Source: Azospira oryzae (lineage in GTDB: Bacteria > Pseudomonadota > Gammaproteobacteria > Burkholderiales > Rhodocyclaceae). Taken from it: a DNA stretch of 64,000 bases. The stretch covers positions 310,001 to 374,000 of the forward strand of contig NZ_SHKM01000003.1 in the NCBI RefSeq assembly GCF_004217225.1, in the 5' to 3' direction. The notes below the pieces were generated by a model. The model was not told where the DNA came from, did no database searches, and saw nothing but the letters and a program-made list of their open reading frames with translations. The position numbers and the translations under genes are program-made. Below are positions 56,007 through 64,000 of the stretch, piece after piece (position 1 is the first letter of the stretch; each line of letters opens with the position of its first letter).

Positions 56007-56653
56007 GCATTCTTCTCCACGGCCTGGGTAAAGGCGTCCAGGATGGGACCGAGGGTTTCCCGCTTAAGTTTCAGGGAAGCCTGGTTGACGATGAGACGGG
56101 AGGAGATGTCCATGATGTGTTCCACCTCCACCAGGTTGTTGGCCTTCAGGGTGCCGCCGGTGGACACCAGGTCCACGATGGCGTCCGACAGGCCGGCCAG
56201 GGGCGCCAGTTCCATGGAGCCGTAGAGCTTGATGAGGTCCACGTGCACGCCCTTGGCGGCAAAATGCTCCCGGGCAATCTTGGTGTACTTGGTGGCGATC
56301 TTCAAACGGGCGCCCTGGCGTACGGCATGCTCGTAGTCGAAGCCGGCGGGCACGGCCACGCTCATGCGGCACTTGGCGATCTTCAGGTCCAGGGGCTGGT
56401 ACAGGCCGGCACCGCCGTGCTCGATCAGCACGTCCTTGCCGACCACGCCGAGGTCGGCAGCGCCATGCTGGACATAGGTCGGCGCATCGGTGGCGCGGAC
56501 GATCACCACCCGCACGTCGGGGCGGTTGGTGCCGATGATCAGCTTGCGGGAGGTTTCGGGATTTTCGGCGGGCACGATGCCGGCCGCCGCCAGCAGGGGC
56601 AGGGTTTCTTCGAAGATGCGGCCCTTGGAGAGGGCGATGGTAATGCCGTTCAC
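56003..56653 (-). CDS. hisG: ATP phosphoribosyltransferase (short form)
   Basis: A 216-residue catalytic HisG of the short form, which in other species needs the regulatory subunit HisZ. GTG at 56653 is chosen because homologues begin just before [18 protein letters not shown]; a TTG six codons upstream is also open. [10 protein letters not shown] and the phosphoribosyl loop [14 protein letters not shown] are clear. It makes phosphoribosyl-ATP, the committed step. HisZ is not in the window. First gene of the hisG-hisD-chr transcript. Confidence 0.94.
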   Translation of the reverse strand: MNGITIALSKGRIFEETLPLLAAAGIVPAENPETSRKLIIGTNRPDVRVVIVRATDAPTYVQHGAADLGVVGKDVLIEHGGAGLYQPLDLKIAKCRMSVAVPAGFDYEHAVRQGARLKIATKYTKIAREHFAAKGVHVDLIKLYGSMELAPLAGLSDAIVDLVSTGGTLKANNLVEVEHIMDISSRLIVNQASLKLKRETLGPILDAFTQAVEKNA

Positions 56654-56775
56654 GGCGTTTTCCCGGGGCAAAAGAAGGCATTTTACCGTATCGCCGCCCC
56701 GCCTTGGACCATGCTTCTTGGGCCGCGGCCGGGCTTATGGTAAAAGCATGACCTTCCCCCGCCTCCGGACTGCCC

Positions 56776-57663
56776 ATGAGCGCCATCATCTACGCCCTTT
56801 CCGCCAACGCCGGCATCGCCGCCTCCAAGGCCGTGGCAGCCGCCTACACCGGCTCCTCCGCCATGCTGGCCGAAGCCGTGCACTCCGCCGCCGACTGCGC
56901 CAACCAGCTGCTGTTGCTGCTGGGCATCAGGCAGGCCAGGCGGCAGCCGACGCCGGACCACCCTTTGGGCTTCGGCAAAGCCACCTACTTCTGGTCCTTC
57001 ATGGTGGCCATCATGCTCTTCTCCCTGGGCGGCGCCTTTTCCATCTACGAGGGCGTGCACAAGCTGTCCCACCCGGAGCCCCTGGCAAATCCCTGGGTCG
57101 CCATCATCGTCCTGGGCGTCGGCGTGCTGCTGGAAGCTTGGTCCCTGCGCGGCTGCATCCACGAAATCCGCGAGAAGGCGGGCGACATGCCGCTATGGCG
57201 CTATTTCCGCGACAGCCGGGAGTCGGAGCTGATCGTGGTCATGGGCGAGGACATCGCCGCCCTGGCCGGTCTGACCCTGGCCCTGGGCGCCATCCTGCTT
57301 TCCCTGGCCACCGGCAATCCGGCTTTCGACGCCTGGGGCAGCATCGCCGTCGGCGCCCTGCTGGTGGTGGTGGCCATCGGCGTCGGCCTGGAGGTGAAGG
57401 CCCTGCTCATCGGCCAGAGCGCCGAGCCCGCCGCCCATGCGGCCATGGAGCAGTGGCTGCGGCAACGCCCGGAGGTGGAAACCCTCTACAACCTGATCTC
57501 CTTCCAGATGGGCAGCTACCTCTTCGTCGCGGTGAAGGCCCGCATGGCCGAACAGCAGAGTGCCAGCGGCCTCATCGACCAGATCAATGCGGTGCAGGAC
57601 GCCCTCAAGGCATCCTTCCCGGATGTGCGCTGGGTCTTCTTCGAACCGGACGACAAGGGCTAG
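56776..57663 (+). CDS. cation diffusion facilitator family transporter
   Basis: A 295-residue divalent-metal/proton antiporter. Metal site residues lie in AEAVHSAADCANQ (helix 2, His and Asp) and in MGEDIAALAGL (helix 5). GFGKATYFWSF after helix 2 is a family marker. Six hydrophobic segments are followed by a short cytoplasmic domain (about 200-295). The HxxxD pattern in helix 2 suggests zinc or iron group members, but the metal is not certain. It is on the opposite strand between hisG and murA, two genes that are usually adjacent in betaproteobacteria. Confidence 0.88.
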   Translation: MSAIIYALSANAGIAASKAVAAAYTGSSAMLAEAVHSAADCANQLLLLLGIRQARRQPTPDHPLGFGKATYFWSFMVAIMLFSLGGAFSIYEGVHKLSHPEPLANPWVAIIVLGVGVLLEAWSLRGCIHEIREKAGDMPLWRYFRDSRESELIVVMGEDIAALAGLTLALGAILLSLATGNPAFDAWGSIAVGALLVVVAIGVGLEVKALLIGQSAEPAAHAAMEQWLRQRPEVETLYNLISFQMGSYLFVAVKARMAEQQSASGLIDQINAVQDALKASFPDVRWVFFEPDDKG

Positions 57664-57687
57664 GGCCGCGCCCCACCCTCCGCAGGC

Positions 57688-57957
57688 TCAGGCCAGGGCC
57701 GCGGCTTCGGCCTCGTCCTGGGTCAGTTCCTCGGGCAGGCAGCCGACGGGCGGACCGAGCACCCCGTCCGTGCCTTCGAAGCGCACCAGGATGATTTCCT
57801 GGCGCATGTCGGCCGCGGCGGCGCCGATCTGCACCACCACGCCGCGGCTTCCCGGCCGGGCGAAGACCGCATCTTCCGGCTGCTCGGGCACGCCGCCGTC
57901 GTTCTGGATGGTTTCCCGGGCGAAAATCACGTCGCCGATATTGAGGTAGTTGGGCAT
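57688..57957 (-). CDS. NifZ-domain small protein
   Basis: An 89-residue protein resembling NifZ. It opens NYLNIGDVIFARETIQNDG, matching the NifZ pattern of a first strand, then iRNDG and the GxxGVVVxIG strand (here GSRGVVVQIGAAA). It ends VGCLPEEL, corresponding to the GxReeEL close. The ATG at 57957 fits the family start. NifZ helps mature the nitrogenase MoFe protein, but no nif genes are near and many non-nitrogen-fixers carry such small proteins. It converges on the CDF gene. Confidence 0.65.
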   Translation of the reverse strand: MPNYLNIGDVIFARETIQNDGGVPEQPEDAVFARPGSRGVVVQIGAAAADMRQEIILVRFEGTDGVLGPPVGCLPEELTQDEAEAAALA

Positions 57958-58032
57958 GGGCTTTCTCCATTGAGGACAGCCCCATCCAGCAATCTTGATG
58001 CCTGACCGAAATCCCTTGTTTTTCATGCAGTT

Positions 58033-58076
58033 AAAAAAAAGCCCCGTTGTCGCATGCACGACAACGGGGCTTTTTT
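58033..58076. terminator. strong bidirectional terminator downstream of murA
   Basis: A 12-base perfect stem GCCCCGTTGTCG/CGACAACGGGGC is flanked by eight A residues and six T residues. It ends the murA transcript on the minus strand. No gene approaches it on the plus strand. Confidence 0.9.
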
Positions 58077-58092
58077 GTCGGGGAACGGCGGT

Positions 58093-59584
<1,492 letters not shown>

Positions 59585-59587
59585 GGG

Positions 59588-60343
59588 TCAGGCTCTCAAT
59601 TTGTAGCCCCGCTTGAGCAGGGCCAGGGTCAGCGCGGTGAGCGCGGCAAAGCAGACGGACACCACCAGCAGGCTTTGTTGCGGAGCGGCGTCGGAAACGC
59701 CGAAGAAGCCGTAGCGGAAACCGTCGATCATATAGAACACGGGATTGAAATGGGACACCTGCTGCCAGAAGGGCGGCAGGCTGTGAATGGAGTAGAAGAC
59801 GCCGGAGAGCATGGTCAGCGGCATGATCAGGAAGTTCTGGAAGGCCGCCAGCTGGTCGAACTTGTCGGCCCAGATGCCGGCGATCATGCCCAGGGCCCCC
59901 AGCATGGCGCCGCCGAGCACGGCAAAGGCCAGGGCCCACAGGGGATGGGCCAGTTGCAGGGGGGCGAAGGCCAGCGTCATCAGCAGCACCCCCAGCCCCA
60001 CCACCACGCCCCGGGCCAAGGCCGCCAGGACGTAGGCGAGGAAAAACTCGCCGTAGGCGATGGGCGGCAGCAGCACGAACACCACGCTGCCGGTGACCTT
60101 GGATTGGATCAGGGACGAGGAGGAATTGGCGAAGGCGTTCTGCAGCACCGACATCATCACCAGCCCGGGCACCAGGAAAGCGGTGTAGGTGACGCCGTGG
60201 ATACGGGTGTTTTCATCCAGCACGTGGGCGAAGATGAGCAGGTACAACAGGGCCGTCAGCACCGGTGCCGCCACGGTCTGGAAACCGACCTTCCAGAAAC
60301 GCAGCACTTCCTTGTAGAACAGGGTACGAAAGCCCAGCATCAT
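59588..60343 (-). CDS. ABC-2 type transporter permease (YadH-like)
   Basis: A 251-residue permease with six hydrophobic segments. It has the typical start RTLFYKEVLRFWKV and the FLVPGLVMMSVLQNAF helix. The PLTMLSGVFYSIHSLPPFWQ loop is the ABC-2 signature region. Two ATG codons in tandem overlap the ATPase stop; either can be the start. It pairs with the ATPase encoded just upstream. The exported molecule is unknown. Confidence 0.92.
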   Translation of the reverse strand: MMLGFRTLFYKEVLRFWKVGFQTVAAPVLTALLYLLIFAHVLDENTRIHGVTYTAFLVPGLVMMSVLQNAFANSSSSLIQSKVTGSVVFVLLPPIAYGEFFLAYVLAALARGVVVGLGVLLMTLAFAPLQLAHPLWALAFAVLGGAMLGALGMIAGIWADKFDQLAAFQNFLIMPLTMLSGVFYSIHSLPPFWQQVSHFNPVFYMIDGFRYGFFGVSDAAPQQSLLVVSVCFAALTALTLALLKRGYKLRA

Positions 60344-61263
60344 GGCTGCACCGCCTCCCGGCTGACTTCGCCGCGCATCAGGCGAACGAAGACTTCTTCC
60401 AGGTCCGGCTCGTCCAGCTTCAGGTCGGCGACGCCGCAACCTGCCTGGCGCAGGTCGGCCAGCACCTGTTCCAGTTCGGCAAAGCCCGCCAGACGGAGGC
60501 GGCAGACGGCCCCCTCCCGGGACAGCAGGCGCGGCACCAGGGCTGCGGGCAGGCCCCCCTGGCCCAGGCGCAGGGTCAGGGTGTGGCCGGAAAACTGGCG
60601 CAACAGGCTGGCCGTCTCATCCAGAGCCACCAGCTGTCCCTGCTTGAGCATGCCGATGCGGCCGCACAGGGTTTCCGCCTCTTCCAGGTAATGGGTGGTG
60701 AGGATGATGGTGTGGCCCTCGCCGTTGAGGCGGCGGATGAATTCCCACAGCCCCTGGCGCAGTTCCACATCGACGCCGGCCGTGGGCTCGTCGAGGACGA
60801 TCACCGGCGGCCTGTGCACCAGGGCCTGGGCCACCAGCACGCGCCGCTTCATGCCGCCGGAGAGACGGCGCATGTTGGTATCGGCCTTGGCGGTGAGGTC
60901 CAGGTTTTCCAGAATCTCGTCGATCCAGGCATCGTTGTTGCGGATGCCGAAATAGCCGGACTGGATGCGCAGGGTTTCGCGCACGGAAAAGAAGGGGTCG
61001 AAGACCAGCTCCTGGGGCACCACGCCCAGCAGGCGCCGGGCCTCCCGATAGTCGGCCACCACGTCGCGACCGAGCACCCGGACGCTGCCGGCATCGGGCC
61101 GGGCCAGGCCGGCAAGGCAGGAAATCAGCGTGGTCTTGCCGGCGCCGTTGGGCCCCAGAAGGCCGAAGAACTCGCCCTCGGCGATTTCCAGGGAGACTCC
61201 GGCCAGGGCCTGCAGGGAGCCGAAGCGCTTGGCGACACGATCGAAGTGGACAGCAGTGCCCAT
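60340..61263 (-). CDS. ABC transporter ATP-binding protein (YadG-like)
   Basis: A 307-residue ATPase of the DrrA/CcmA-like class. Walker A LLGPNGAGKTTL, signature LSGGMKRRVLVAQALVH and Walker B VIVLDEPTAGVD are intact. About 80 residues at the C-terminus form the regulatory domain common in this class. It is coupled to the permease by an ATGA overlap. It stands 19 bases after the mlaB gene, in the arrangement seen across betaproteobacteria. Confidence 0.93.
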   Translation of the reverse strand: MGTAVHFDRVAKRFGSLQALAGVSLEIAEGEFFGLLGPNGAGKTTLISCLAGLARPDAGSVRVLGRDVVADYREARRLLGVVPQELVFDPFFSVRETLRIQSGYFGIRNNDAWIDEILENLDLTAKADTNMRRLSGGMKRRVLVAQALVHRPPVIVLDEPTAGVDVELRQGLWEFIRRLNGEGHTIILTTHYLEEAETLCGRIGMLKQGQLVALDETASLLRQFSGHTLTLRLGQGGLPAALVPRLLSREGAVCRLRLAGFAELEQVLADLRQAGCGVADLKLDEPDLEEVFVRLMRGEVSREAVQP

Positions 61264-61282
61264 GGGATTCCGGGCGACAGGC

Positions 61283-61570
61283 TCAGGCCAGGGGCAGGAG
61301 GTCGGAAATACCGTACAGCTCCGCTAGGCTCAACAGGCCGGCGGGAGGCGCAACGATATCCAGCTGACGGCCCTGGGTCTGGGCACGGCGCAGCCAGGCG
61401 AAGAGCAGGGTCAGAGCCGAGGAATCGGCCTCGGTCACGGCGGACAGATCGACCCGGGTTAGCCCGGGCGTGGCGGCCAGGGCATCCTGGCCCTGGGCCA
61501 GGAGTTCCCGTGCATTGGCAATCACCATGGGGGCAGTCACCCTCAGGGTGGAACCTTCAATGGAGATCAT
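61283..61570 (-). CDS. mlaB: STAS-domain subunit of the phospholipid transporter (MlaB)
   Basis: A 95-residue STAS protein that binds the MlaF ATPase in the Mla complex. The loop DLSAVTEADSSALTLL has the Asp-Ser-Ser pattern. The ATG at 61570 overlaps the mlaC stop (TGATG); a GTG one codon earlier is also open. Its place directly after mlaC supports the assignment over a generic STAS protein. Confidence 0.88.
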   Translation of the reverse strand: MISIEGSTLRVTAPMVIANARELLAQGQDALAATPGLTRVDLSAVTEADSSALTLLFAWLRRAQTQGRQLDIVAPPAGLLSLAELYGISDLLPLA

Positions 61571-62199
61571 CACTTCTTACCGGCGGCAGCGGCTTCCAGG
61601 CCCTTATTCTTGGCAGCCAGGGTGCTGATCAGGCCATCGACGCCATTGGCGCGGATTTCCTGGGTGAAGGATTCACGGTAGTTGGTCACCAGGGAAACGC
61701 CGGCCACCACCACGTCATAGACCTTCCAGCCGTCGGCCTGCTTGTCCAGGGCGTAGTCCAGGCCGATATGCTTGCCGTTGGTCTGGTGCACCAGGGTGCG
61801 CACGGTCACGTCGGTTTCGCCGGCCTGCATCTTGAAGGGCTTGTACTCGACGGTCTGATCCTTGTAGGCGGTCAGGGCGTTGGAATAGGTACGCACCAGC
61901 AGGATGCGGAATTCATTGGTCAGCCGGGTCTTCTGCTCGGCGCTGGTCTTGGACCACTCGCGGCCCAGGGCCAGGGCGGTCATGCGGGTGAAGTTGAAGT
62001 GAGGCAGCACCTTGGTTTCCACTAGGTCGATGGCCTTCTTGGTGTTGCCGTTCTGCAGGTCCTTATCGGCGCGGACCACGGCCAGCACCTCATCGGTCAC
62101 TTTCTTGACCAGCACATCGGGGGCCATGTCGTCGGCGAAAACGGGAGCCGACAGGAGACCGAAGCTGAGAATGGTGAAAAGGACACGAATGGCTTTCAT
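61570..62199 (-). CDS. mlaC: periplasmic phospholipid-binding protein MlaC
   Basis: A 209-residue exported protein. The signal peptide ends VFA^DD at about residue 22. The body is the Ttg2D/MlaC domain with REWSKTSAEQKTRLTNEF and WKVYDVVVAGVSLVTNYR. It shuttles phospholipids between the outer-membrane MlaA complex and the inner-membrane MlaFEDB transporter. A hairpin lies in the 97-base gap upstream. Confidence 0.94.
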   Translation of the reverse strand: MKAIRVLFTILSFGLLSAPVFADDMAPDVLVKKVTDEVLAVVRADKDLQNGNTKKAIDLVETKVLPHFNFTRMTALALGREWSKTSAEQKTRLTNEFRILLVRTYSNALTAYKDQTVEYKPFKMQAGETDVTVRTLVHQTNGKHIGLDYALDKQADGWKVYDVVVAGVSLVTNYRESFTQEIRANGVDGLISTLAAKNKGLEAAAAGKK

Positions 62200-62252
62200 G
62201 GCGCAATCTCTCTAATTGGGAAGCGGATTTTAACTTAGGGGGGAGCACAAAG

Positions 62253-62280
62253 ACATACCCCGCCTGGCGGCGGGGTATGG
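62253..62280 (-). terminator. hairpin between mlaA and mlaC
   Basis: CATACCCCGC pairs with GCGGGGTATG around a short GC-rich loop. On the minus strand it is followed by a weak T-rich stretch (GTCTTTGTG). It could be a partial terminator lowering mlaC-mlaB expression or a stabilising element. Confidence 0.45.
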
Positions 62281-62296
62281 TCAGGAGGGGGAAGAC

Positions 62297-63016
62297 TCAG
62301 TCCTCAAGCTTTTCCCGGGGCGGGTTGCCGTCGTAAACCAGGCTCTTGCGGCGCTGCAGGTAGGCATCGCGCATATAGGTGTACTTGTCCAGGGCGGCAT
62401 CGTCGATGACCTTCTCCGCCGGCAGCAGGGAAGCGCGGGTATCCACCAGGCGCAGCACGGCTAGGCTGTTGCGGGTCGGCACGTGATCCACGTTCCACAC
62501 CGGATCAACAGCCACATCCACCACGTAACCGGCGGTATCACGCACGGTGCGGGAGCCGATGAACGGCCACACCACGTAGGCGCCTTCGCCCACACCCCAG
62601 CGGCCGAAGGTCTGGCCGAAGTCCTCGTCGTGCTTTTCCAGGCCGGCGGGCGTGGCCACATCGAACACGCCCAGGACGCCGATGGTGGTATTCAGCAGGA
62701 AGCGGCCGGCATCGGAGGCGGCGTCGGCGGGCTTGCCCTGCAGCAGGTTGTTCACGGCGATGAAGACGTCGGCGATGTTGCCGAAGAAGTTGCCGACCCC
62801 GGTCTGCACCGGCTGGGGCAGGACGTAGTCGTAACCCTGGGCCACCGGCTTGATGATGGCCTTGTCCAGGCCGTCATTGAAGGAGAACATGGCCCGGTTG
62901 AAACCTTCCAGGGGATCCTTGGGGTTGTTGGCGGTGCTGGCACAGCCGGAGAGTCCGGCCAGCAAAGCCGTGGCTAGCGCGAACATACCGAAACGCTTGG
63001 CTACCTTTTTATCCAC
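62297..63016 (-). CDS. mlaA: outer-membrane lipoprotein MlaA (VacJ)
   Basis: A 239-residue lipoprotein. The signal ends in the lipobox LSGC with Cys25. DPLEGFNRAMFSFNDGLDKAIIKPVAQGY and the GRWGVGEGAYVVWPFIG stretch are diagnostic. GTG start with AGGGA upstream. It removes mislocated phospholipids from the outer leaflet with a porin partner. In E. coli it is unlinked to mlaFEDCB; here, as in other betaproteobacteria, it lies inside the operon between mlaD and mlaC. Confidence 0.95.
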   Translation of the reverse strand: MDKKVAKRFGMFALATALLAGLSGCASTANNPKDPLEGFNRAMFSFNDGLDKAIIKPVAQGYDYVLPQPVQTGVGNFFGNIADVFIAVNNLLQGKPADAASDAGRFLLNTTIGVLGVFDVATPAGLEKHDEDFGQTFGRWGVGEGAYVVWPFIGSRTVRDTAGYVVDVAVDPVWNVDHVPTRNSLAVLRLVDTRASLLPAEKVIDDAALDKYTYMRDAYLQRRKSLVYDGNPPREKLED

Positions 63017-63099
63017 TTTTGTCCCTCGAAATATCGATAGTTAGTTATTTGTGCGTCGCGCCAAGCATGCCAGAGGAATGAAGCCATGGCAAAACCGGC

Positions 63100-63570
63100 T
63101 TACTTCTTGTCCTGTCCTTCGGATGCCTTGTTGAACAGGAACTGGCTGATCAGTTTCTCCAGCACCACCGCCGACTGGGTCTTGGAGATGGAGTCGCCGG
63201 GGGAGAGCATTTTCTCGTCCCCGCCCACATCCAGCCCGATGTACTGCTCACCAAGCAGGCCGGAAGTCAGGATCGAAGCAAAAGTATCCTTCGGAAACTT
63301 GAAACGGGTATCCACCGTCATGGTCACCACGGCTTCGTAGGTCTGGGGATCGAAATGGATTTCCGAAACCCGACCCACCACCACGCCGGCACTTTTCACC
63401 GGACCGCGGACCTTCAGGCCCCCGATATTATCAAACTTGGCCTGCAGGACGTAGGTCTCGGCAAAGTTGGAACCGGACAGATTCCCCACTTTTAGTGCCA
63501 AAAACAACAGTGACAGGAAACCAATAGCGACAAAAACACCGACCCACAGGTCGAGCACCTTACGATTCAT
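63100..63570 (-). CDS. mlaD: phospholipid transporter substrate-binding subunit MlaD
   Basis: A 156-residue MCE-domain protein. One N-terminal membrane helix (about 6-25) precedes the MCE domain with FDNIGGLKVRGPVKSAGVVVGRV and GLLGEQYIGLDVGG. It forms a hexameric ring on MlaE in the periplasm. The ATG at 63570 overlaps the mlaE stop (TGATG); a TTG one codon upstream is less likely. Confidence 0.95.
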   Translation of the reverse strand: MNRKVLDLWVGVFVAIGFLSLLFLALKVGNLSGSNFAETYVLQAKFDNIGGLKVRGPVKSAGVVVGRVSEIHFDPQTYEAVVTMTVDTRFKFPKDTFASILTSGLLGEQYIGLDVGGDEKMLSPGDSISKTQSAVVLEKLISQFLFNKASEGQDKK

Positions 63571-64000
63571 CAAGCCCCCCGGAACATAAACGAGGTGAGA
63601 ACAACATCCAGCGCCAGGATAACCAGGGCCGACGTCACCACAGTGCGCGTGATCGCGCGAGAAACCCCCTCGGCGGTCGGCGCCGAGTCATAGCCTTCAA
63701 ATACGGAAATCCACGACACGGCGGCACCGAACACCACGCTCTTGATGACGCCGTTGAGGATGTCTTCGCGGAAATCGACGGAAGCCTGCATCTGGGACCA
63801 GAAGGCGCCGTCATCGACGCCGATCAGCACCACGCCGACCAGCCAGCCGCCGAACACCCCCATGGCCGAGAACAGGGCCGCCAGGAAGGGCATGGAAATG
63901 ACACCACCCCAGAAACGGGGCGCCACCACCCGGGCCAGGGGATTGACAGCCATCATGTCCATGGCCTTCAACTGCTCGGTGGCCTTCATCAGGCCGATTT
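63570..64000 (-). CDS. mlaE: phospholipid transporter permease MlaE (N-terminus outside the window)
   Basis: The C-terminal 143 codons of the MlaE permease, cut by the right edge. The reading frame stays open to base 64000, with [16 protein letters not shown] upstream of the first internal Met region. [30 protein letters not shown] and three further hydrophobic segments fit MlaE. mlaF should lie further upstream, beyond the edge. Confidence 0.93.
   Translation of the reverse strand, partial: IGLMKATEQLKAMDMMAVNPLARVVAPRFWGGVISMPFLAALFSAMGVFGGWLVGVVLIGVDDGAFWSQMQASVDFREDILNGVIKSVVFGAAVSWISVFEGYDSAPTAEGVSRAITRTVVTSALVILALDVVLTSFMFRGA

Overview
The window is dense, GC-rich bacterial chromosome with almost no non-coding space. 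Gene content and order point to a betaproteobacterium, probably of the Rhodocyclales (Azospira/Dechloromonas/Azoarcus type). The evidence is the long mla-ABC-bolA-murA-his-hinT-tat-degS-nif3 neighbourhood, the sucCD-terC block, a sigma-54-type pilin promoter and the abundance of c-di-GMP proteins. The genus is an inference. No rRNA, tRNA, CRISPR array, insertion sequence or prophage was seen, and no gene-free stretch exceeds about 240 bases.

Layout. 1-6.8 kb: the 3' part of an AcoR-like sigma-54 activator, an HlyD-type adaptor with an ABC ATPase but no permease, an FNR/DNR-type regulator, and a CYTH-CHAD triphosphatase with a SixA-like phosphatase. 6.8-19.6 kb: a type IV pilin gene, then, all on the minus strand, an eight-gene signalling cassette. 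It holds a CHASE2 Ser/Thr kinase, PP2C phosphatase, FHA protein, CHASE2 adenylate cyclase, class II-like cAMP phosphodiesterase, double-CNBD/rhodanese protein, GAF-fused GspE/PilB-type ATPase and GAF-HD-GYP protein. 19.8-24.4 kb: ornithine cyclodeaminase-like protein, TerC, sucD, sucC and a DUF2889 protein. 24.6-28.9 kb: two phenylacetate-CoA ligase paralogues around a MATE transporter. 29.0-39.5 kb: a chemotaxis operon (cheY, two receptors, STAS, cheA, cheW, cheR, cheD, cheB, cheC-like) ending in a diguanylate cyclase. It meets a convergent GGDEF-EAL gene at 39.5-43.0 kb. 43.2-46.7 kb: FAH-family protein, Nif3 protein, DegS-like protease and a class II glutamine amidotransferase. 46.8-56.7 kb: tatCBA, hinT and the histidine genes, with hisC inverted and a split chromate transporter inserted. 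56.8-64 kb: CDF transporter, NifZ-like protein, murA, bolA, an ABC exporter and the mla phospholipid transport genes, running off the end in mlaE.

How the genes work together. The 7.4-19.6 kb cassette contains a maker, a breaker and a reader of cAMP, and a kinase, phosphatase and phosphothreonine reader. It also contains a probable c-di-GMP hydrolase and a pilus-type motor ATPase, and it lies beside a pilin gene. It looks like one integrated signalling device for surface motility or secretion, and it is the best candidate for an undescribed system here. The chemotaxis operon carries a second unusual feature. The CheA linker contains two copies of a 24-residue pattern resembling the c-di-GMP-binding MshEN motif, and the operon ends in a diguanylate cyclase gene. 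The first receptor carries a CheZ-like FQDVTRQ sequence.
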